Shown: positions 55,134 through 64,000 of the stretch, piece after piece
Numbering within the stretch: the first letter of the stretch is position 1
Layout: each line of letters begins with the position of its first letter
Source of the DNA: Prosapia bicincta
Lineage: Eukaryota > Arthropoda > Insecta > Hemiptera > Cercopidae
Assembly: GCA_036971475.1 (NCBI GenBank)
Contig: JBAIZL010000008.1
Span: forward strand, 10,741,895 to 10,805,894
Length of the DNA: 64,000 bases
Reading direction: 5' to 3'
Made by a program: the position numbers and the translations under genes
The notes under the pieces: model-generated
Database searches by the model: none
What the model was told of the DNA's origin: nothing
The model's input: only the letters and a program-made list of their open reading frames with translations

Positions 55134-55176
55134 CCTTCATGTACGTTTCGATGACCATGTCATGATCATCAGAAGG
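55134..55176 (-). other. 43-nt stem-loop motif with CTGATGA and CGAAACGT strings
   Basis: On the minus strand the sequence begins CCTTCTGATGATCATGAC, continues ATGGTCATCGAAACGTAC and closes with ATGAAGG. CCTTC and GAAGG form an outer 5-bp stem; ATGAC and GTCAT form an inner one. CTGATGA and CGAAAC resemble strings of the hammerhead ribozyme core, but the inner stem leaves two unpaired bases where the core normally joins it directly, and I see no proper cleavage triplet. A relic of a retroelement end is possible. Function is unproven. Confidence 0.3.
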
Positions 55177-55368
55177 TTCTACTACAAAATTGCAATCTAT
55201 AAAATAACAACTTGCAAAATACATTGACGAGTAAAAACCTAGTTTTTGCCTATATATTTTTTTACAACCTAGGTTATAGTTTAAAACCCTTCACTAGAAG
55301 ATATTGAAATTTGTCTTTTGTTTATCAAAGTGCAATATAATTTTAAACGTCTTCGCTAAGTATAAGAA

Positions 55369-55384
55369 AAGTTTTTAAAAACTT
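55369..55384. repeat. 16-bp perfect palindrome
   Basis: AAGTTTTTAAAAACTT equals its own reverse complement. It is made of A and T tracts in AT-rich DNA, so chance is a fair explanation. Confidence 0.8.
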
Positions 55385-55847
55385 ACTCTAGTGTGTAAAG
55401 GGCAGAGCGAATTGCTTTTATTAAAATCAATTGTATTATTTCATGGTGAAATAAATACATTTTACAAATTATTACCAGGTTTATAGAAGAGCAAGTTTAA
55501 GTTTGTGTATTTAGTTGAAGGAGCTTTTGGGTCATTAAAATCATTATTTATTAAACAACTATGTTTGTTAGTTGTTCATGAAAGAGTAAAACGTTTTCAC
55601 GGTTTTACGAACAATCATTACACAGAATAAATGGGAAAATGAGAAGCTAAACGAGAATAAAGCTGCGAAATGGACGAAGAATAGTTATGTTAGCAAAAGC
55701 ATTGGTTGAACGCAAGCAGGAGATCGTGTGTGACGTAAGAAATCAGGTCAGATATAAACTCATGATTATCTACGAATATCTAATTCGATGTACTGTGACA
55801 GAATGTAAAATCGTACATTCTACTTAGAAGTACTTAGAAATCTGCTT

Positions 55848-58800
55848 AGGTATATCTATCGGAAGTACAGGGGTAGGAAGGGCGTGATACAGACAGAACA
55901 GAGGTATATCTATCGGAAGTACAGGGGTAGGAAGGGCGTGATACAGACAGAACAGAGGTATATCTATCGGAAGTACAGGGGTAGGAAGAGCGTGATACAG
56001 ACAGAACAGAGGTATATCTATCGGAAGTACAGGGGTAGGAAGGGCGTGATACAGACAGAACAGAGGTATATCTATCGGAAGTACAGGGGTAGGAAGAGCG
56101 TGATACAGACAGAACAGAGGTATATCTATCGGAAGTACAGGGGTAGGAAGGGCGTGATACAGACAGAACAGAGGTATATCTATCGGAAGTACAGGGGTAG
56201 GAAGGGCGTGATACAGACAGAACAGAGGTATATCTATCGGAAGTACAGGGGTAGGAAGGGCGTGATACAGACAGAACAGAGGTATATCTATCGGAAGTAC
56301 AGGGGTAGGAAGGGCGTGATACAGACAGAACAGAGGTATATCTATCGGAAGTACAGGGGTAAGAAGGGCGTGATACAGACAGAACAGAGGTATATCTATC
56401 GGAAGTACAGGGGTAGGAAGGGCGTGATACAGACAGAACAGAGGTATATCTATCGGAAGTACAGGGGTAGGAAGGGCGTGATACAGACAGAACAGAGGTA
56501 TATCTATCGGAAGTACAGGGGTAGGAAGGGCGTGATACAGACAGAACAGAGGTATATCTATCGGAAGTACAGGGGTAGGAAGGGCGTGATACAGACAGAA
56601 CAGAGGTATATCTATCGGAAGTACAGGGGTAGGAAGGGCGTGATACAGACAGAACAGAGGTATATCTATCGGAAGTACAGGGGTAAGAAGGGCGTGATAC
56701 AGACAGAACAGAGGTATATCTATCGGAAGTACAGGGGTAGGAAGAGCGTGATACAGACAGAACAGAGGTATATCTATCGGAAGTACAGGGGTAGGAAGGG
56801 CGTGATACAGACAGAACAGAGGTATATCTATCGGAAGTACAGGGGTAGGAAGGGCGTGATACAGACAGAACAGAGGTATATCTATCGGAAGTACAGGGGT
56901 AGGAAGGGCGTGATACAGACAGAACAGAGGTATATCTATCGGAAGTACAGGGGTAGGAAGGGCGTGATACAGACAGAACAGAGGTATATCTATCGGAAGT
57001 ACAGGGGTAGGAAGGGCGTGATACAGACAGAACAGAGGTATATCTATCGGAAGTACAGGGGTAGGAAGGGCGTGATACAGACAGAACAGAGGTATATCTA
57101 TCGGAAGTACAGGGGTAGGAAGGGCGTGATACAGACAGAACAGAGGTATATCTATCGGAAGTACAGGGGTAGGAAGGGCGTGATACAGACAGAACAGAGG
57201 TATATCTATCGGAAGTACAGGGGTAGGAAGGGCGTGATACAGACAGAACAGAGGTATATCTATCGGAAGTACAGGGGTAAGAAGGGCGTGATACAGACAG
57301 AACAGAGGTATATCTATCGGAAGTACAGGGGTAGGAAGGGCGTGATACAGACAGAACAGAGGTATATCTATCGGAAGTACAGGGGTAGGAAGGGCGTGAT
57401 ACAGACAGAACAGAGGTATATCTATCGGAAGTACAGGGGTAGGAAGAGCGTGATACAGACAGAACAGAGGTATATCTATCGGAAGTACAGGGGTAGGAAG
57501 AGCGTGATACAGACAGAACAGAGGTATATCTATCGGAAGTACAGGGGTAGGAAGAGCGTGATACAGACAGAACAGAGGTATATCTATCGGAAGTACAGGG
57601 GTAGGAAGAGCGTGATACAGACAGAACAGAGGTATATCTATCGGAAGTACAGGGGTAGGAAGAGCGTGATACAGACAGAACAGAGGTATATCTATCGGAA
57701 GTACAGGGGTAGGAAGAGCGTGATACAGACAGAACAGAGGTATATCTATCGGAAGTACAGGGGTAGGAAGAGCGTGATACAGACAGAACAGAGGTATATC
57801 TATCGGAAGTACAGGGGTAGGAAGGGCGTGATACAGACAGAACAGAGGTATATCTATCGGAAGTACAGGGGTAGGAAGAGCGTGATACAGACAGAACAGA
57901 GGTATATCTATCGGAAGTACAGGGGTAGGAAGAGCGTGATACAGACAGAACAGAGGTATATCTATCGGAAGTACAGGGGTAGGAAGGGCGTGATACAGAC
58001 AGAACAGAGGTATATCTATCGGAAGTACAGGGGTAGGAAGGGCGTGATACAGACAGAACAGAGGTATATCTATCGGAAGTACAGGGGTAGGAAGGGCGTG
58101 ATACAGACAGAACAGAGGTATATCTATCGGAAGTACAGGGGTAGGAAGAGCGTGATACAGACAGAACAGAGGTATATCTATCGGAAGTACAGGGGTAGGA
58201 AGGGCGTGATACAGACAGAACAGAGGTATATCTATCGGAAGTACAGGGGTAGGAAGGGCGTGATACAGACAGAACAGAGGTATATCTATCGGAAGTACAG
58301 GGGTAGGAAGAGCGTGATACAGACAGAACAGAGGTATATCTATCGGAAGTACAGGGGTAGGAAGAGCGTGATACAGACAGAACAGAGGTATATCTATCGG
58401 AAGTACAGGGGTAGGAAGGGCGTGATACAGACAGAACAGAGGTATATCTATCGGAAGTACAGGGGTAGGAAGAGCGTGATACAGACAGAACAGAGGTATA
58501 TCTATCGGAAGTACAGGGGTAGGAAGGGCGTGATACAGACAGAACAGAGGTATATCTATCGGAAGTACAGGGGTAGGAAGAGCGTGATACAGACAGAACA
58601 GAGGTATATCTATCGGAAGTACAGGGGTAGGAAGAGCGTGATACAGACAGAACAGAGGTATATCTATCGGAAGTACAGGGGTAGGAAGAGCGTGATACAG
58701 ACAGAACAGAGGTATATCTATCGGAAGTACAGGGGTAGGAAGGGCGTGATACAGACAGAACAGAGGTACATCTATCGGAAGTACAGGGGTAGGAAGAGCG

Positions 58801-61028
58801 TGATACAGACAGAACAGAGGTACATCTATCGGAAGTACAGGGGTAGGAAGGGCGTGATACAGACAGAACAGAGGTATATCTATCGGAAGTACAGGGGTAG
58901 GAAGAGCGTGATACAGACAGAACAGAGGTATATCTATCGGAAGTACAGGGGTAGGAAGAGCGTGATACAGACAGAACAGAGGTATATCTATCGGAAGTAC
59001 AGGGGTAGGAAGGGCGTGATACAGACAGAACAGAGGTATATCTATCGGAAGTACAGGGGTAGGAAGAGCGTGATACAGACAGAACAGAGGTATATCTATC
59101 GGAAGTACAGGGGTAGGAAGGGCGTGATACAGACAGAACAGAGGTATATCTATCGGAAGTACAGGGGTAGGAAGGGCGTGATACAGACAGAACAGAGGTA
59201 TATCTATCGGAAGTACAGGGGTAGGAAGAGCGTGATACAGACAGAACAGAGGTATATCTATCGGAAGTACAGGGGTAGGAAGGGCGTGATACAGACAGAA
59301 CAGAGGTATATCTATCGGAAGTACAGGGGTAGGAAGGGCGTGATACAGACAGAACAGAGGTATATCTATCGGAAGTACAGGGGTAGGAAGAGCGTGATAC
59401 AGACAGAACAGAGGTATATCTATCGGAAGTACAGGGGTAGGAAGGGCGTGATACAGACAGAACAGAGGTATATCTATCGGAAGTACAGGGGTAGGAAGGG
59501 CGTGATACAGACAGAACAGAGGTATATCTATCGGAAGTACAGGGGTAGGAAGGGCGTGATACAGACAGAACAGAGGTATATCTATCGGAAGTACAGGGGT
59601 AGGAAGGGCGTGATACAGACAGAACAGAGGTATATCTATCGGAAGTACAGGGGTAGGAAGGGCGTGATACAGACAGAACAGAGGTATATCTATCGGAAGT
59701 ACAGGGGTAGGAAGGGCGTGATACAGACAGAACAGAGGTATATCTATCGGAAGTACAGGGGTAGGAAGGGCGTGATACAGACAGAACAGAGGTATATCTA
59801 TCGGAAGTACAGGGGTAGGAAGGGCGTGATACAGACAGAACAGAGGTATATCTATCGGAAGTACAGGGGTAGGAAGGGCGTGATACAGACAGAACAGAGG
59901 TATATCTATCGGAAGTACAGGGGTAGGAAGGGCGTGATACAGACAGAACAGAGGTATATCTATCGGAAGTACAGGGGTAGGAAGGGCGTGATACAGACAG
60001 AACAGAGGTATATCTATCGGAAGTACAGGGGTAGGAAGAGCGTGATACAGACAGAACAGAGGTATATCTATCGGAAGTACAGGGGTAGGAAGGGCGTGAT
60101 ACAGACAGAACAGAGGTATATCTATCGGAAGTACAGGGGTAGGAAGGGCGTGATACAGACAGAACAGAGGTATATCTATCGGAAGTACAGGGGTAGGAAG
60201 AGCGTGATAGAGACAGAACAGAGGTATATCTATCGGAAGTACAGGGGTAGGAAGGGCGTGATACAGACAGAACAGAGGTATATCTATCGGAAGTACAGGG
60301 GTAGGAAGGGCGTGATACAGACAGAACAGAGGTATATCTATCGGAAGTACAGGGGTAGGAAGAGCGTGATACAGACAGAACAGAGGTATATCTATCGGAA
60401 GTACAGGGGTAGGAAGGGCGTGATACAGACAGAACAGAGGTATATCTATCGGAAGTACAGGGGTAGGAAGGGCGTGATACAGACAGAACAGAGGTATATC
60501 TATCGGAAGTACAGGGGTAGGAAGGGCGTGATACAGACAGAACAGAGGTATATCTATCGGAAGTACAGGGGTAGGAAGAGCGTGATACCGACAGAACAGA
60601 GGTATATCTATCGGAAGTACAGGGGTAGGAAGGGCGTGATACAGACAGAACAGAGGTATATCTATCGGAAGTACAGGGGTAGGAAGGGCGTGATACAGAC
60701 AGAACAGAGGTATATCTATCGGAAGTACAGGGGTAGGAAGAGCGTGATACAGACAGAACAGAGGTATATCTATCGGAAGTACAGGGGTAGGAAGAGCGTG
60801 ATACAGACAGAACAGAGGTATATCTATCGGAAGTACAGGGGTAGGAAGGGCGTGATACAGACAGAACAGAGGTATATCTATCGGAAGTACAGGGGTAGGA
60901 AGAGCGTGATACAGACAGAACAGAGGTATATCTATCGGAAGTACAGGGGTAGGAAGGGCGTGATACAGACAGAACAGAGGTATATCTATCGGAAGTACAG
61001 GGGTAGGAAGGGCGTGATACAGACAGAA
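55848..61028 (+). repeat. 54-bp minisatellite, 95 full copies plus 51 bp, no indels
   Basis: The unit starts AGGTATATCTATCGGAAGTA and ends GATACAGACAGAACAG. The last unit begins at 60,978, exactly 95 x 54 bp after the first, so no indel has persisted in 5.18 kb. On the + strand 38 of 54 bases are purines. The main polymorphism is AAGGGCG versus AAGAGCG. Rare ones are GGTAAGAAG (56,361; 56,685; 57,279), GTACATC in two adjacent units (about 58,767 and 58,821), GATAGAG (60,206) and GATACCG (60,586). Because 54 is 18 codons, long frames stay open on both strands: + 55,884-61,064 (unit YIYRKYRGRKGVIQTEQR) and - 55,824-61,076 (unit CLYHALPTPVLPIDIPLF). Their edges run into non-coding flanks and the substitutions do not favour synonymous change overall in either frame, so I do not call a gene. 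Confidence 0.96.
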
Positions 61029-61044
61029 AAGGAAAATATCAATG
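61029..61044. other. 16-bp linker between the two minisatellites
   Basis: AAGGAAAATATCAATG joins the last 54-bp unit to the first 70-bp unit. It belongs clearly to neither, although AATATCAATGAATACAAACC partly resembles the TTTTCAATACAAACC start of the 70-bp unit. Confidence 0.75.
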
Positions 61045-64000
61045 AATACAAACCACTTGACTAAAGACGATGGCAAGCGTTTCTTTCTATCTCTGTATCC
61101 GTGGCTGGGTTTTCAATACAAACCACTTGACTAAAGACGATGGCAAGCGTTTCTTTCTATCTCTGTATCCGTGGCTGGGTTTTCAATACAAACCACTTGA
61201 CTAAAGACGATGGCAAGCGTTTCTTTCTATCCCTGTATCCGTGGCTGGGTTTTCAATACAAACCACTTGACTAAAGACGATGGCAAGCGTTTCTTTCTAT
61301 CCCTGTATCCGTGGCTGGGTTTTCAATACAAACCACTTGACTAAAGACGATGGCAAGCGTTTCTTTCTATCTCTGTATCCGTGGCTGGGTTTTCAATACA
61401 AACCACTTGACTAAAGACGATGGCAAGCGTTTCTTTCTATCTCTGTATCCGTGGCTGGGTTTTCAATACAAACCACTTGACTAAAGACGATGGCAAGCGT
61501 TTCTTTCTATCTCTGTATCCGTGGCTGGGTTTCAATACAAACCACTTGACTAAAGACGATGGCAAGCGTTTCTTTCTATCTCTGTATCCGTGGCTGGGTT
61601 TCAATACAAACCACTTGACTAAAGACGATGGCAAGCGTTTCTTTCTATCTCTGTATCCGTGGCTGGGTTTTCAATACAAACCACTTGACTAAAGACGATG
61701 GCAAGCGTTTCTTTCTATCTCTGTATCCGTGGCTGGGTTTTCAATACAAACCACTTGACTAAAGACGATGGCAAGCGTTTCTTTCTATCTCTGTATCCGT
61801 GGCTGGGTTTTCAATACAAACCACTTGACTAAAGACGATGGCAAGCGTTTCTTTCTATCCCTGTATCCGTGGCTGGGTTTTCAATACAAACCACTTGACT
61901 AAAGACGATGGCAAGCGTTTCTTTCTATCTCTGTATCCGTGGCTGGGTTTTCAATACAAACCACTTGACTAAAGACGATGGCAAGCGTTTCTTTCTATCT
62001 CTGTATCCGTGGCTGGGTTTTCAATACAAACCACTTGACTAAAGACGATGGCAAGCGTTTCTTTCTATCTCTGTATCCGTGGCTGGGTTTTCAATACAAA
62101 CCACTTGACTAAAGACGATGGCAAGCGTTTCTTTCTATCTCTGTATCCGTGGCTGGGTTTTCAATACAAACCACTTGACTAAAGACGATGGCAAGCGTTT
62201 CTTTCTATCTCTGTATCCGTGGCTGGGTTTTCAATACAAACCACTTGACTAAAGACGATGGCAAGCGTTTCTTTCTATCCCTGTATCCGTGGCTGGGTTT
62301 TCAATACAAACCACTTGACTAAAGACGATGGCAAGCGTTTCTTTCTATCTCTGTATCCGTGGCTGGGTTTTCAATACAAACCACTTGACTAAAGACGATG
62401 GCAAGCGTTTCATTCTATCCCTGTATCCGAGGCTGGGTTTTCAATACAAACCACTTGACTAAAGACGATGGCAAGCGTTTCTTTCTATCCCTGTATCCGT
62501 GGCTGGGTTTTCAATACAAACCACTTGACTAAAGACGATGGCAAGCGTTTCTTTCTATCTCTGTATCCGTGGCTGGGTTTTCAATACAAACCACTTGACT
62601 AAAGACGATGGCAAGCGTTTCTTTCTATCTCTGTATCCGTGGCTGGGTTTTCAATACAAACCACTTGACTAAAGACGATGGCAAGCGTTTCTTTCTATCC
62701 CTGTATCCGTGGCTGGGTTTTCAATACAAACCACTTGACTAAAGACGATGGCAAGCGTTTCATTCTATCCCTGTATCCGTGGCTGGGTTTTCAATACAAA
62801 CCACTTGACCAAAGACGATGGCAAGCGTTTCATTCTATCCCTGTATCCGTGGCTGGGTTTTCAATACAAACCACTTGACTAAAGACGATGGCAAGCGTTT
62901 CATTCTATCTCTGTATCCGTGGCTGGGTTTTCAATACAAACCACTTGACTAAAGACGATGGCAAGCGTTTCTTTCTATCCCTGTATCCGTGGCTGGGTTT
63001 TCAATACAAACCACTTGACTAAAGACGATGGCAAGCGTTTCTTTCTATCTCTGTATCCGTGGCTGGGTTTTCAATACAAACCACTTGACTAAAGACGATG
63101 GCAAGCGTTTCTTTCTATCCCTGTATCCGTGGCTGGGTTTTCAATACAAACCACTTGACTAAAGACGATGGCAAGCGTTTCTTTCTATCCCTGTATCCGT
63201 GGCTGGGTTTTCAATACAAACCACTTGACTAAAGACGATGGCAAGCGTTTCTTTCTATCTCTGTATCCGTGGCTGGGTTTTCAATACAAACCACTTGACT
63301 AAAGACGATGGCAAGCGTTTCTTTCTATCCCTGTATCCGTGGCTGGGTTTTCAATACAAACCACTTGACTAAAGACGATGGCAAGCGTTTCTTTCTATCC
63401 CTGTATCCGTGGCTGGGTTTCAATACAAACCACTTGACTAAAGACGATGGCAAGCGTTTCTTTCTATCTCTGTATCCGTGGCTGGGTTTTCAATACAAAC
63501 CACTTGACTAAAGACGATGGCAAGCGTTTCTTTCTATCCCTGTATCCGTGGCTGGGTTTCAATACAAACCACTTGACTAAAGACGATGGCAAGCGTTTCT
63601 TTCTATCTCTGTATCCGTGGCTGGGTTTCAATACAAACCACTTGACTAAAGACGATGGCAAGCGTTTCTTTCTATCTCTGTATCCGTGGCTGGGTTTTCA
63701 ATACAAACCACTTGACTAAAGACGATGGCAAGCGTTTCTTTCTATCCCTGTATCCGTGGCTGGGTTTTCAATACAAACCACTTGACTAAAGACGATGGCA
63801 AGCGTTTCTTTCTATCTCTGTATCCGTGGCTGGGTTTCAATACAAACCACTTGACTAAAGACGATGGCAAGCGTTTCTTTCTATCTCTGTATCCGTGGCT
63901 GGGTTTTCAATACAAACCACTTGACTAAAGACGATGGCAAGCGTTTCTTTCTATCTCTGTATCCGTGGCTGGGTTTTCAATACAAACCACTTGACTAAAG
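61045..64000 (+). repeat. 70-bp minisatellite array, about 42 copies, open at the window end
   Basis: The unit runs from AATACAAACCACTTGAC through TAAAGACGATGGCAAGCG and TTTCTTTCTATCTCTG to TATCCGTGGCTGGGTTTTC. Most units are 70 bp; some are 69 bp because GGGTTTTC is shortened to GGGTTTC (about 61,529; 61,598; 63,417; 63,556; 63,625; 63,834). CTATCTCTG alternates with CTATCCCTG; GTTTCATTC units cluster at 62,410-62,910; single changes include CCGAGGCTG (about 62,428) and CTTGACCAAAG (about 62,808). Short frames on both strands (such as MASVSFYPCIRGW...) exist only where 69-bp units preserve frame and are not genes. There is no sequence similarity to the 54-bp or 171-bp repeats. Confidence 0.96.

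Larger units (their letters stand above)
54840..55847. other. AT-rich non-tandem sequence before the 54-bp minisatellite
   Basis: No gene or recognised element. It holds a hairpin-rich motif at 55,134-55,176, a 10-bp palindrome AACCTAGGTT at 55,266-55,275, a 16-bp perfect palindrome AAGTTTTTAAAAACTT at 55,369-55,384, and an 8-bp stem (AGAATGTA/TACATTCT) at 55,800-55,821 just before the array. All frames contain stops at short intervals. Confidence 0.6.

Noticed and set aside
55134..55176. Functional hammerhead ribozyme on the minus strand
   Set aside because: The inner stem does not pair directly after CTGATGA, the base pair next to GAAA is missing, and no suitable cleavage triplet precedes the closing strand.
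55848..61028. Giant repetitive protein gene (either strand) over the 54-bp array
   Set aside because: Open frames are expected when the unit is a multiple of three and lacks stops; the ends fall in unrelated sequence, including the 70-bp repeat on the minus strand, and substitutions are not consistently silent in either frame.
61420..61692. 90-codon frame in the 70-bp array
   Set aside because: It is open only because consecutive 69-bp units keep frame; 70-bp units on either side break it.

Overview
This window looks like satellite-dominated, probably (peri)centromeric or otherwise heterochromatic DNA from an animal, most likely an invertebrate. The basis is about 52 kb of uninterrupted AT-rich 171-bp tandem monomers, long (GT)n/(CA)n tracts, two further minisatellite arrays, and no bacterial gene organisation. 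The species cannot be identified from the sequence alone. No recognisable protein-coding gene, tRNA, rRNA or CRISPR array was found.

Layout. (1) 1-51,904: a head-to-tail array of 171-bp monomers on the + strand. Position 1 and position 51,814 are the same phase of the repeat, 51,813 bp apart, which is exactly 303 x 171. Single-base variants recur in order, so the array has higher-order structure: a 12-mer duplicated at 14.45-18.6 kb, a 9-mer period of 1,540 bp at 36.05-39.13 kb, 7-mers of about 1.2 kb, and 13/14-mers. (2) 51,864-52,010: an abrupt orientation switch. The satellite folds back on itself with 41-bp perfect arms around a 65-nt spacer and a 4-bp microhomology (AATT) at the breakpoint. 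(3) 51,905 to about 52,590: reverse-strand satellite copies that become progressively diverged and scrambled, forming the decayed edge of the array. (4) about 52,590-55,847: non-tandem DNA with one possible exon-like frame, two weak short ORFs, several inverted repeats, and a (GT)n and a (CA)n tract in opposite orientation. (5) 55,848-61,028: a 54-bp minisatellite of 95.9 copies with no indels. Because 54 is divisible by 3, very long frames are open on both strands; I judge them to be artefacts. (6) 61,045-64,000 and beyond: a 70-bp minisatellite (with 69-bp variants), separated from the 54-bp array by only 16 bp.

How the parts relate. The 171-bp block shows what is expected of an actively homogenised satellite: near-identical core, recent multi-monomer duplications, and old divergent monomers at the edge. 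Two marker variants inside the array are shared with the decayed edge copies, so they may be ancestral states. Each monomer carries an 18-bp dyad and a second near-palindrome; I saw no CENP-B box. The most notable items are the fold-back junction, the nested higher-order repeats with a 171-bp unit, and the indel-free 54-bp array lying next to an unrelated 70-bp array. A centromeric role is inference; nothing in the sequence proves it.
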